Below are positions 5,859 to 13,900 of a stretch of DNA of 33,590 nt, piece after piece. Both the position numbers and the translations under genes were made by a program. The notes under the pieces are model-generated. The model did not search any database. It was not told where the DNA came from and worked only from the letters and a program-made list of their open reading frames with translations. Each line of letters opens with the position of its first letter. Positions within the stretch are counted from its first letter, which is position 1. This stretch comes from Thermoplasmatota archaeon. GTDB taxonomy: Archaea; Thermoplasmatota; Thermoplasmata; UBA10834. The stretch lies in NCBI GenBank assembly GCA_030836605.1, contig JAUPMC010000091.1, forward strand, positions 1-33,590. The letters run 5' to 3'.

Positions 5859-7478
5859 TTACGTGATGACGGAGAGGTGGACCTTCGCGGACCTCAGCGC
5901 CCCGGGCTCGTCGAACAGCGCCCAGAGCTCGGCCTCGTCCTTGAACGGCCTCTTGCGGACTATCGTCATCGCCCTCTTCTTGCCTATCCCGGGGATCGCG
6001 CCCAGCATGGAGAGGGTGGCGGTGTTCGCGTCTGTCGGGTGCAGGAGGCCGCCCACGCTCCTCGGGCCCCTGCCAGTTACGCTCACGTCTATCCTCTTGC
6101 CGACATCGAACGGGTAGGGGAGTCCGACGAGTATCGGGTAGCTCCCGGTCTGCCGGCCGAAGGTCCTGCCCCCTTCTCGGAGTTCGGTGTACACGCCAGT
6201 GAGTATGGTCCCTTCAGGGACCACGCGCCCGAGCATCGGCTCGTCTATCTCCTCCCTCACGGTCCTCTTGAACCTGGCGAAAGTCTCCTTGGACCTGACG
6301 CCCGGGAACTCCTCCCTCGACGGGACGACCTGTCGGATGTTTATCCTCCTCAGCATCAGCCCTTCGTCGAGCACGCTCCTGAGGAACTCGAGGTCGAGGT
6401 CATAGGTGGCCTTGGTCTCCCCGAGCAGCCCGCATAGTATGTTGATGCCTGGGAGCACCTTGGGCAGCCCCGTGGGCCCGCGCCCCCTCCCGACCTCGTT
6501 GACAAGCCTGATGGCCTCGAGCGTCTGCTCCGGGGTGGCGTTCAGGTTGTTGGCCTTCGCCACCGCGGGGTCGGCGCTCTCGAGCCCGAACGCGAGCACG
6601 TTCCCGCTCGTGCAGTACTCGGCTATCGCCTTCGTGATCCTCCTCGCCTCGTCGGGGTGCTCGGCGACTATGGCCGGGTTGGCGTTGTCCAGGTGGAACA
6701 CATCGGGCTTGGCCTCCTCGGATATGGCCCTCAGGAGCGAACCGACCGCCTCCGGGTTCGGCCTCGGAGTCTCCGACCTGCCGACCTCCTCGGATTGATA
6801 GCAGTACACGCACGACTGCGCGCCCAGCCTGTAGTTGCGCACGCCCGAGCGGGCGAGCGCGCGCACCTCATCGAGTATCGAGCGCGGGTCCCTGAACGAC
6901 ACGCGGCCGTAGAGCGGTTCGACGCAGAACCTGCAGCCGCCGGATACGTACCTGACGCAGCCCCTGTACATCTGGACCTCCGCGATCAACGGGCCCCAGA
7001 TGTCGGGGTGCTGGGCGCAGACCTGCGCGCCCCGCTTGAGCCACGCGTCCCATTCCTCCTCTGTCCTGCCCCTGTCCCCGAGCGTCTTGGCCGTGACGGC
7101 GTCGAAGACGGTCGCGTCGAGGTCGCCTGAGGTTATCAAGTCGAACGCGTCACGCAGGTCCTCCCTGACCGCGCCAGGGGCGACCCCCAGGCTGGCGACC
7201 GCCGGCCCCTTGAATCCCGCCCGGACCGCCAGCAGCTCCCTGTCGCTCGCGGGCATGCCCCTGATGTACTTCCCCGGGACGGCGACGTTCCTGACCACTG
7301 CCAGCAGGTCCCCGGCCGGGAGACCGCCCTCCCTCCACTGGTCTATCGTCAGGTAACTGACCTCGGCCCCGGCGGCCTGCGCGGCACCGTAGCAGAGCCT
7401 CACGTAAGGCGAGACGTATGGCGGCACGCCCAGGCAGGCGGGCTCGTCCGTGTATCCGTCGAGGAGGACTACCCTCAT
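5859..7478 (-). CDS. Radical SAM protein with C-terminal helix-hairpin-helix (COG1031-like)
   Basis: From ATG 7478 the protein is 539 aa. Residues 1-140 form an alpha/beta domain (MRVVLLDGYTDEPACLGVPP) resembling the N-terminal domains of large radical SAM proteins. The cysteine cluster at C174, C182 and C185 (GCVRYVSGGCRFC) has spacing C-x7-C-x2-C instead of the usual C-x3-C-x2-C, and CVYC follows about 35 residues later. Then come a TIM-barrel-like region and, near residues 430-480, a short beta segment reminiscent of a TRAM domain. The end is a helix-hairpin-helix (IPGIGKKRAMTIVRKRPF), suggesting nucleic-acid binding. Archaeal proteins of this build are uncharacterised. The frame is open to 7571, but a TATA-like catatta at 7508-7514 (minus strand) lies about 30 bp upstream of the ATG at 7478, supporting a leaderless start there. 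Confidence 0.8.
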   Translation of the reverse strand: MRVVLLDGYTDEPACLGVPPYVSPYVRLCYGAAQAAGAEVSYLTIDQWREGGLPAGDLLAVVRNVAVPGKYIRGMPASDRELLAVRAGFKGPAVASLGVAPGAVREDLRDAFDLITSGDLDATVFDAVTAKTLGDRGRTEEEWDAWLKRGAQVCAQHPDIWGPLIAEVQMYRGCVRYVSGGCRFCVEPLYGRVSFRDPRSILDEVRALARSGVRNYRLGAQSCVYCYQSEEVGRSETPRPNPEAVGSLLRAISEEAKPDVFHLDNANPAIVAEHPDEARRITKAIAEYCTSGNVLAFGLESADPAVAKANNLNATPEQTLEAIRLVNEVGRGRGPTGLPKVLPGINILCGLLGETKATYDLDLEFLRSVLDEGLMLRRINIRQVVPSREEFPGVRSKETFARFKRTVREEIDEPMLGRVVPEGTILTGVYTELREGGRTFGRQTGSYPILVGLPYPFDVGKRIDVSVTGRGPRSVGGLLHPTDANTATLSMLGAIPGIGKKRAMTIVRKRPFKDEAELWALFDEPGALRSAKVHLSVIT

Positions 7479-7506
7479 GTCCGTTCCGAATCGATTTGCC
7501 CTCATA

Positions 7507-7514
7507 ATATGTTC
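7507..7514 (-). promoter_or_regulatory. TATA-like element of the radical SAM gene
   Basis: The minus strand reads acatatta about 30 bp upstream of the ATG at 7478, which fits a leaderless transcript. Confidence 0.4.
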
Positions 7515-7538
7515 AGTTCTCGGAGCGGTCGCCCGACG

Positions 7539-7558
7539 CGCGCGCCTGGGGGCGCGCG
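7539..7558. repeat. G+C-rich inverted repeat in a divergent intergenic region
   Basis: The arms cgcgcgcc (7539-7546) and ggcgcgcg (7551-7558) pair perfectly around a 4-nt loop tggg. It lies between the two TATA-like elements of the divergent radical SAM and malic enzyme genes. It could be an operator or only a structural quirk of G+C-rich sequence. Confidence 0.35.
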
Positions 7559-7572
7559 TGTACGATAACAAC

Positions 7573-7580
7573 CTATTAAT
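7573..7580 (+). promoter_or_regulatory. Possible TATA box of the malic enzyme gene
   Basis: The sequence ctattaat predicts a transcript start near 7600-7605 and thus a 5' leader of about 100 nt before the ATG at 7702. No riboswitch-like structure was recognised in that leader. Confidence 0.35.
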
Positions 7581-7701
7581 CCGTCGAAATTATCACGTGC
7601 TGGTAGCAAGAAGCGCAACAAACAGTCCATATGGTTGCGCGAAACAGTGAGTCAGACCAACGAGTTTCGACATTGATACGGATACAGAGGGGTTGAATCG
7701 A

Positions 7702-9129
7702 ATGGCGAAGAAATCGAAGGCGGCCAAGAAGCCCGCCAAGAAGGCATCTGTCAAGAAGGCGAAGCCGAAGAAGGCACCCGTTGCCGCGAAGCCGGTCACC
7801 GTGGAGCAGCTGCTGAAGAAGGCTTATGAGCCAGCCAGGCTCGCGATGATCTACCACCCGTTCTACGCGGGCAAGATCGAGATAGTCTCCAAGTGCGCGG
7901 TCAGGGACTTCAGCGACTTCGCGATCTGGTACACGCCAGGCGTCGCGGAGCCGTGCAAGGCCATCAACAAGAACAAGGACCTGTCATACATACACACGAA
8001 CCGGTGGAACACCGTCGGTGTCATATCGGACGGCACGAGGGTCTTGGGCCTGGGCGACATCGGCCCCGAGGCTGGCATGCCGGTCATGGAGGGCAAGTCC
8101 CTTCTGTTCAAGTACCTGGGCGGAGTGGACGCGTACCCGATCTGCCTCGGCACGAAGGACCCTGAGAAGATCATCGAGACGGTCAAGTTCTTGCAGCCCT
8201 CCTTGGGCGGCGTCAACCTCGAGGACATCTCGCAGCCGAAGTGCTTCTACATACTCGAGCGCCTGAGGGCCGAGTGCGAGATACCCGTCTGGCACGACGA
8301 CCAGCAGGGCACGGGCACGATCGTCGCCGCGGGCGCTGTGAACGCCGCGAAGATCGTCGGGAAGAAGCCCTCGGAGATGAAGGCAGTGTTCATAGGTGCG
8401 GGAGCCGCGAACATCGCCATATCCAGGATCATGCATGTCTCCGGGTTCAAGTGGGAGAACATGATCATGTGCGACTCGAAGGGCACGCTCCACCTCGGCA
8501 GGGAGGACACGAAGGCCGAGTACAAGGAGAAGTGGTTCATGTGCGAGCACTCCAACAGGGAGGGGTGCGTGGGCATGCCCGTGGACGCGATGAAGGGCGC
8601 GGACATAGTGGTCGCGGCCTCCAAGCCCGGCCCGGGCACCGTCAAGCCCGAGTGGATCAAGGGCATGGCCGACGACTCCATAGTGTTCGCCACCGCGAAC
8701 CCGATACCCGAGATATGGCCGTGGGAGGCCAAGGCGGCCGGGGCCAAGATAGTCGCCACTGGCAGGTCGGACTTCCCGAACCAGGTCAACAACTCGCTCG
8801 GGTTCCCCGGCATATTCAGGGGCACCCTGGACGTGAAGGCGAAGACCATCTCGGACACGATGTGCCTCGCGGCCGTCCTCGAGATCGCGAAGACGGCCGA
8901 GGACAACGGCCTGAGGGAGGACTACATCGTTCCGACCATGGACGAGTGGGAGGTCTTCCCGAGGGAGGCCGCCGCGGTCGGCACGGCCGCCGTGAACGAG
9001 GGGCTCGCGCGGGAGAAGAAGAGCAGGAAGGAGCTCTACGAGACCGCGTCCGTCATCATCAAGAGGGCCAGGGACCAGACGAAGTACCTGATGAAGGGTG
9101 GGTTCATCCCGCCGCCCCCGAAGGCCTGA
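7702..9129 (+). CDS. Malic enzyme with lysine-rich N-terminal tail
   Basis: Malic enzyme oxidatively decarboxylates malate to pyruvate with NAD(P)+. The 475-aa product has the catalytic-tyrosine region WYTPGVAEPCKAI, the divalent-metal segment NLEDISQPKCFYILERL, the IPVWHDDQQGTGT motif, the dinucleotide-binding FIGAGAANIAISRIM and the late ANPIPEIWPWEAKAAGAKIV and RSDFPNQVNNSLGFPGIFRG signatures, all intact. The first 32 residues are an unusual A/K/P-rich tail with 13 lysines, like a histone H1 tail, ahead of the first conserved helix (VEQLLKKAYEP). A TTG at 7693 is in frame, but the ATG at 7702 has better spacing from the gagggg at 7687-7692. NAD versus NADP preference cannot be read. Confidence 0.92.
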   Translation: MAKKSKAAKKPAKKASVKKAKPKKAPVAAKPVTVEQLLKKAYEPARLAMIYHPFYAGKIEIVSKCAVRDFSDFAIWYTPGVAEPCKAINKNKDLSYIHTNRWNTVGVISDGTRVLGLGDIGPEAGMPVMEGKSLLFKYLGGVDAYPICLGTKDPEKIIETVKFLQPSLGGVNLEDISQPKCFYILERLRAECEIPVWHDDQQGTGTIVAAGAVNAAKIVGKKPSEMKAVFIGAGAANIAISRIMHVSGFKWENMIMCDSKGTLHLGREDTKAEYKEKWFMCEHSNREGCVGMPVDAMKGADIVVAASKPGPGTVKPEWIKGMADDSIVFATANPIPEIWPWEAKAAGAKIVATGRSDFPNQVNNSLGFPGIFRGTLDVKAKTISDTMCLAAVLEIAKTAEDNGLREDYIVPTMDEWEVFPREAAAVGTAAVNEGLAREKKSRKELYETASVIIKRARDQTKYLMKGGFIPPPPKA

Positions 9130-9285
9130 GTGACGGACCGAGGCGCAGTTGAAACCCCTTTCATCAAACCCATTCTCATCGTTCTGATGCATCGCGCAAG
9201 CACGAGGAATCGCGCACCGTTCTAGGGACTGCCGCCGTCGAAGGCCGAGCCTCAAGAAGAAGTGATGTGCGCAATCACGGCGCGC

Positions 9286-9552
9286 TCAGAGCAGGCCCAT
9301 CTCGACTATCTCGACGCTCTGGACGCCCGGCACGCCTGATATGGCCGTCTCGACCTGGTCCGCGCCCCCTTTCTTGTCGTCCAGGACGACGAGCACGTGC
9401 AGCGCCTTCAGCCCGAACGCGACCGGCCTCTGCTCGGCCGCCTTCATGTCGGCACCCGCAGGCAGAGCCGCCTTGATGTCCTTCTCGAGCTTGTCCAGGT
9501 CCACTTCGATGCCTTCCGGCAGGACCCTGTATTGGAGGCCGACCTCACCCAT
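9286..9552 (-). CDS. Translation elongation factor 1-beta (aEF1B)
   Basis: aEF1B is the GDP/GTP exchange factor of elongation factor 1-alpha. The 88-aa protein begins MGEVGLQYRVLPEGIEVDLD and ends with the exchange-domain pattern FGLKALHVLVVLDDKKGG and VQSVEIVEMGLL, which is the complete archaeal length. The ATG at 9552 is preceded by gaggtg at 6-nt spacing; the GTG at 9561 is an in-frame alternative but lies within that Shine-Dalgarno. It is 10 nt downstream of the zinc-ribbon gene and surely co-transcribed with it. Confidence 0.93.
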   Translation of the reverse strand: MGEVGLQYRVLPEGIEVDLDKLEKDIKAALPAGADMKAAEQRPVAFGLKALHVLVVLDDKKGGADQVETAISGVPGVQSVEIVEMGLL

Positions 9553-9562
9553 CGAAAACACC

Positions 9563-9733
9563 TCACGGGCCGGTGAACCCGCACGCGGGGCACTTGTAGT
9601 GCACGCTCTGGTCCCTGCAGTTCAGGCACCTTCCAATCTCGGCCTGTCCGCACTTGGGACAGAGGAACGTGGTCTCAGTCTTCTTGACGAGGCGTATGCC
9701 GCAAGAAGAGCAGACCTTCTCCTGGCTTTCCAA
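9563..9733 (-). CDS. Small four-CxxC zinc-ribbon protein
   Basis: This 56-aa protein, starting at TTG 9733, contains eight cysteines in four CxxC pairs (C8/C11, C25/C28, C36/C39, C48/C51), two of them in CPxCG form. This is the build of the small archaeal zinc-finger proteins commonly found directly upstream of the aEF1B gene. It presumably binds two zinc ions and may be linked with translation, but no biochemical role can be read. The TTG is the only start after an in-frame TAG two codons before it, and gaggt lies about 8 nt upstream. The TGA (9565-9563) is 10 nt before the aEF1B start. It is shorter than most ORF cut-offs and easily missed. Confidence 0.85.
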   Translation of the reverse strand: MESQEKVCSSCGIRLVKKTETTFLCPKCGQAEIGRCLNCRDQSVHYKCPACGFTGP

Positions 9734-9768
9734 ATTCTTCTACCTCGGGGCTGAGGAATATCCTATCT

Positions 9769-9777
9769 GTATATAAC
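9769..9777. promoter_or_regulatory. Single TATA box between divergent zinc-ribbon/aEF1B and flavodoxin-like genes
   Basis: The element reads gtatataac on the plus strand and gttatatac on the minus strand in a gap of about 70 bp. It is spaced to give starts near 9745 (minus) and 9800 (plus). It is the only TATA-like sequence there. Confidence 0.5.
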
Positions 9778-9802
9778 TCTATAGCACCCTAGGCGAGAGG
9801 GG

Positions 9803-10261
9803 ATCCGCGCGAAGGCCGTCATCGTCTACGACAGCATCTACGGCAACACCGAGCTCGTGGCCAAGACGATCGCGAGGACGTTGGAGGCCGCGGGACACCT
9901 CGTTCGACTGACGCGCGTGAAGGACGCCCTGAAGACACAGGCCGAGGGGGACATTCTATTCGTCGGGTCACCCACGAGGATAGGCACGATGACGGGCAGG
10001 ACGAGGAAGCTGCTGGAGCACATGGATGTCGGGCCTTGGCGCGGGAAACCGGTCGTCGCCTTCGATACCGAGGCGCAGGAGCTCCTCAAAGGCAGCGGAG
10101 GGGGCGCGGCCGCGAAGATACACGACCTGGCCGTGTCAAGGGGCCTGACCGTCCACACGCCGGTGCTCAGGGTCGGCGTCTCCCGAATCAAGGGGCCGCT
10201 GTCGACGGGGTCGGAGGGTTTGGTCGAGGCCTACGTGAAGGAGTTTCTCCGATTAGCGTGA
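9803..10261 (+). CDS. Flavodoxin-like protein
   Basis: The protein is a flavodoxin-fold domain of about 152 residues, a probable FMN-binding electron carrier or oxidoreductase. The phosphate-binding loop YDSIYGNTE lies at the end of the first strand, followed by ILFVGSPTRIGTMTGRTRKL and KPVVAFDTEAQE, which match the second and third flavin-contacting regions. The first conventional start codon, a GTG at 9857, lies downstream of the phosphate loop and would destroy the fold, so translation must begin earlier. The only segment between the in-frame TAG (9783-9785) and the first strand has ATC at 9803 as the most start-like codon, about 30 bp from the TATA box. The start is therefore uncertain: non-AUG initiation or a sequence error are both possible. 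Confidence 0.75.
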   Translation: MRAKAVIVYDSIYGNTELVAKTIARTLEAAGHLVRLTRVKDALKTQAEGDILFVGSPTRIGTMTGRTRKLLEHMDVGPWRGKPVVAFDTEAQELLKGSGGGAAAKIHDLAVSRGLTVHTPVLRVGVSRIKGPLSTGSEGLVEAYVKEFLRLA

Positions 10262-10456
10262 CACGGTTTGGCATGGGAAAGGTTCATAACCGTTGTCCAA
10301 GGGGAGTGTTTTATAATTCGATTTATATATAGAATTCCTATAACAAATTGAGATAACCCTCCGGGGCCCACGAATCCCGTCGATTGAAACGAGTCATTAA
10401 ATACTTGAAGAGACTACACGGCCTGCTAACGCAGCCTAGGGTATCTACGCCGCCCA
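10262..10456 (+). other. AT-rich intergenic region upstream of tRNA-Lys
   Basis: This 195-bp stretch is the most AT-rich part of the window. It contains ttataat at 10311-10317, a strong TATA box tttatata at 10322-10329 and a second one, ttaaatac, at 10397-10404. The second is well placed for transcription of the tRNA (start near 10425, about 32 nt before its 5' end). The first would start a transcript near 10350 that either reads into the tRNA or produces a small RNA. No ORF or known RNA motif was recognised. Confidence 0.5.
10397..10404 (+). promoter_or_regulatory. TATA box for the tRNA-Lys (and perhaps rpo) transcript
   Basis: The sequence ttaaatac lies 53 bp before the mature tRNA 5' end, giving a short 5' leader for RNase P removal. 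No TATA-like element is visible between the tRNA and rpoH (10602-10681), so the polymerase operon may depend on this promoter too. Confidence 0.45.
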
Positions 10457-10601
10457 GGGCCCGTAGCTCAGCTAGGTAGGAAATCTCATGCATTCTCGAT
10501 GTGTCGGTTTCCCTAGAAAGAGCATCTGCCTTTTAAGCAGGTGGCCCGGGGTTCGAATGACTATGCCTAACAGACTAGTCTCGGAAATCCCCGCGGGCCC
10601 G
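10457..10601 (+). tRNA. tRNA-Lys(UUU) with two non-canonical introns
   Basis: Exons are about 10457-10477, 10519-10557 and 10588-10601. Removing intron 1 (10478-10518, 41 nt) and intron 2 (10558-10587, 30 nt) leaves 74 nt that fold perfectly: acceptor GGGCCCG/CGGGCCC, D stem GCTC/GAGC with loop AGCTAGGTA, anticodon stem TCTGC/GCAGG with loop CTTTTAA (anticodon TTT), variable TGGCC, T stem CGGGG/CCCCG with loop TTCGAAT, discriminator G. CCA is not encoded. Intron 1 sits between positions 20 and 21. Its bulge-helix-bulge has central helix CTAG/CTAG with 3-nt bulges GTA and AAA, cut after the second base of each, and inner helix GGAAA/TTTCC. Intron 2 sits in the T loop near 59/60, with inner helix GACTA/TAGTC, central helix TCGA/TCGG and a relaxed 2-nt 5' bulge; its exact borders may shift by one base. 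There is no intron at the canonical 37/38 site. Confidence 0.9.
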
Positions 10602-10681
10602 CCGGGCGGCGGGATTGTCCCGTGGGAGAAACGGGGGATTGACGACCAGTTGGACATCCTAGCGCTCGAGCGGTGATTTAG

Positions 10682-10939
10682 ATGGCCGGAGAATTTAACG
10701 TTCTGGAGCATGAGCTCGTGCCCGAGCATCATCTCCTGTCGGAGAAGGAGGCCGAGAAGATCCTGAAGGACCTGAAGCTGACGAAGGACCAGCTTCCGAA
10801 GATCAGGATCTCGGACCCGTGCATTCGCGCGCTTGACGCGATCTCGGGCCCAGTCGAAGAGGGAATGGTAGTCAAGATTGTGAGGCGCAGCCGGACCAGC
10901 GGCGTCTCTACGAGCTACCGGCTGGTCGTACGGGGGTGA
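10682..10939 (+). CDS. rpoH: RNA polymerase subunit H (Rpb5 C-terminal homolog)
   Basis: RpoH forms part of the lower jaw of archaeal RNA polymerase. The 85-aa protein shows the conserved HELVPEHHLLSEKEAEKIL start, LPKIRISDPCIRAL and the C-terminal GMVVKIVRRSRTSG followed by YRLVV, at full family length. The ATG at 10682 follows ggtgat at 10672-10677. It opens the polymerase operon, with only 4 nt to rpoB. The upstream 80 bp contain a small hairpin (cccgt/acggg, 10619-10635) but no TATA box. Confidence 0.95.
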   Translation: MAGEFNVLEHELVPEHHLLSEKEAEKILKDLKLTKDQLPKIRISDPCIRALDAISGPVEEGMVVKIVRRSRTSGVSTSYRLVVRG

Positions 10940-10943
10940 CCTA

Positions 10944-13900
10944 TTGAGGGAACTTGTTGAAACCTATTTCCGAGAGCGCAGCATCGTCAACCACCACATA
11001 GCGTCGTATAACGACTTCCTGCCGACGATAGACCATCCGAACTGCAGGATGCAGAAGATCGTTGACAACGTCCGCGCGTCCCCTGACGAGAGCGACAGGG
11101 GCGTCATCAGGCTCGACCCTGACAGGACGGAGGGCAAGATCATCGAGATCAGGATCGGCCGCAAGAGGGACGAGAAGACGGGGCTCGTCGACATGTCGGC
11201 CAGGCCGACGATCACGGTGGGCAGGCCGGTCATCAAGGAGGCCAACGGCGCAACCCACGACCTCTACCCGATGGAGGCCAGGCTCAGGAACCTCAACTAC
11301 TCCGCGCCGATCATGCTCGAGTTCACGATACTAGAGGACGGCATCGAGAGGGAGCCGGAGAAGGTGCACATAGGCGACCTGCCGGTGATGGCGAAGTCCA
11401 AGAAGTGCAACCTGCACAAGGACAACCTGGAGATGGACAGGGAGCCGACGGCCGAGGATGTCGAGAAGTTCCTCGTCAAGATGGGCGAGGACCTGTGCGA
11501 CCCCGGCGGATACTTCATCATAGGCGGGACCGAGAGGGCGCTCATATCGCTCGAGGACCTCGCCCCGAACAGGGTGATGGTCGAGACCAACGAGCGTTAC
11601 GGGACGAGCCTGCACGTGGCCAAGGTCTTCTCCCAGAAGGAAGGGTACAGGGCCCTCACGCTGATGGAGAAGAAGAAGGACGGCATACTGGCCGTCTCCG
11701 TGCCGGCGGCGTCGGGCCAGATACCGCTCATAGTTCTCATGAAGGCCCTCGGGATGGAGAGCGACGAGGAGATCTACAAGTCCATCGTCTCCGACCCGCA
11801 GATGGCCAACATCGTGTACGCCAACATCGAGGAGTGCCAGAACAAGAAGCTGTACCCCCCGAACGGCATATACACGACCGAAGACGCGATACTGTTCCTG
11901 GAGCGCAAGTTCGCGACGGGACAGGCGAAGGAGTACAGGTCCAAGAAGGTCGAGAGCATCATCGACAGGTCACTCCTGCCGCACCTGGGCGACACCGCTG
12001 AGGCGAGGATGAAGAAGTCCATATTCCTCGGCAGGGTCGCGCGGACAATCCTCGAGCTGGAGCTCGGGAAGAGGAAGGAGGACGACAAGGACCACTACGC
12101 GAACAAGAGGCTGAAGCTCGCGGGGGACCTGATGGAGGACCTCTTCAGGGTCGCGTTCACGAACCTGATCAAGGATCTGAAGTACCAGCTCGAGAGGGGC
12201 TACACGAGGAAGAAGGGCCTCAGGATATCGTCGGCCATCAGGCCGGACCTCCTGACCCACAGGCTCCTGCACGCGTTCGCGACCGGCAACTGGGTCGGCG
12301 GCAGGGCGGGCGTATCGCAGCTGCTCGACAGGACGTCCAACATGAGCGCCCTGTCACACCTGAGGCGCGTCACGTCCCCGCTCACGAGGAGCCAGCCGCA
12401 CTTCGAGGCGCGTGACCTGCACCCGACTCAGTGGGGCAGGCTGTGCCCGAACGAGACACCTGAGGGCCAGAACTGCGGCCTTGTCAAGAACTGCGCGCTC
12501 ATAGTCGATGTCAGCGAGGGCACGGACGACAAGGATGTCATCTGGCTCCTGCGCGACCTCGGCGTGAAGGAAGTGAGCGAGCAGCAGACGACGGAGACGC
12601 GTGTCTACGTCAACGGGGACCTCATCGGCCTGCACGACAAGCCCAAGGAGCTCGTCGAGGAGATCAGGCAGAGGAGGCGCTCGGGGCTGCTGTCGTCCGA
12701 GGTGAACGTGCGCTTCGACGACAACATGAACGAGATCATAATCAACTGCGACGAGGGCAGGCTGAGGAGGCCGCTGCTCGTCGTCCGCCACGGCAAGACG
12801 CTCATGAACCACAGGCATGTCGAGGACATGCGCTCGAAGAAGGCGAAGTGGGCGGACCTGATACGCGAGGGCGTGGTCGAGTGGATCGACGCGGAGGAGG
12901 AGGAAGACTCCTACATCGCCGGGTCGGCCTACATGGCACCCCAGAAGTGCGACCACTGCGGCAAGCTCCTGTCCGAGACGGACGTGGACTGGCGCAACCC
13001 CGGCGAGGAGGGCAAGGTCGTCCTGGAATGCAAGAGCTGCGGCGGCACCATCCAGGTGGAGTCGCTTCTCAAGGACGAGCACACGCATGTCGAGATAGAC
13101 CCCATGGTCATCCTGGGCGTCTGCTCGGCGCTGGTGCCGTACCCGGAGCACAACTCCAGCCCGAGGGTCACGATGGGCTCAGGCATGGCGAAGCAGTCGC
13201 TCGGACTCAGCTCGTCCAACTACAGGGTGAGGCCGGACACTAGGAGCCACGTGATGCACTACCCGCAGAAGCCCCTGACGACCACGAAGCCGATGGAGTT
13301 CGTGGCGTTCGCCCAGAGGCCCGCGGGCCAGAACTTCGTGGTCGCGATCATGTCGTACCAGGGATACAACATGGAGGACGCGATAGTCATGAACAAGTCC
13401 TCCGTGGAGCGCGGCCTCGGCCGCTCGGCGTTCATGAGGACGTACAGAGCGGAGGAGCGCAGGTACCCAGGCGGCCAGGAGGACCACTTCGAGATACCGA
13501 GCCCCGACGTCAGGGGCGCGAGGGCCGACCAGTCCTACAGCAACCTGGGCGAGGACGGCCTCATCAGCCCCGAGACGAGGGTCGAGGGTGGGGACGTGCT
13601 CATAGGCAAGACCTCTCCCCCGAGGTTCCTCGAGGAGGAGGCGGACTTCCTGACGCCCCAGAAGAGGCGCGAGACATCCGTGACCGTCAGGCCGGGCGAG
13701 AAGGGCTGGGTCGACTCCGTCATGCTGACGGAGTCCGAGAACGGCTCCAGGCTCGTCAAGGTCAAGGTCAGGGACGAGAGGACCCCGGAGCTGGGGGACA
13801 AGTTCGCCTCCAGGCACGGGCAGAAGGGTGTCGTAGGTCTGCTGGTCCCGCAGGAGGACATGCCGTTCACGGAGGACGGCCTGATCCCGGACCTCATAAT

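Noticed and set aside
9130..9285. 156-bp gap between malic enzyme and aEF1B as a possible RNA gene
   Set aside because: I saw no TATA box, conserved RNA motif or clear hairpin with a T-run; it is simply the space between convergent genes.
9444..9653. 69-aa minus-strand frame overlapping the zinc-ribbon gene
   Set aside because: It is in another frame from the four-CxxC protein and from aEF1B and lacks motifs; the real small gene is 9563-9733.
10381..10391. A gattgaaac motif resembling the end of many CRISPR repeats
   Set aside because: It occurs once, without repeats at spacer-like intervals or cas genes nearby.
10488..10676. 62-aa plus-strand and 86-aa minus-strand open frames covering the tRNA-Lys
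   Set aside because: Both are chance frames through the intron-containing tRNA gene; no start signal or protein motif supports them.
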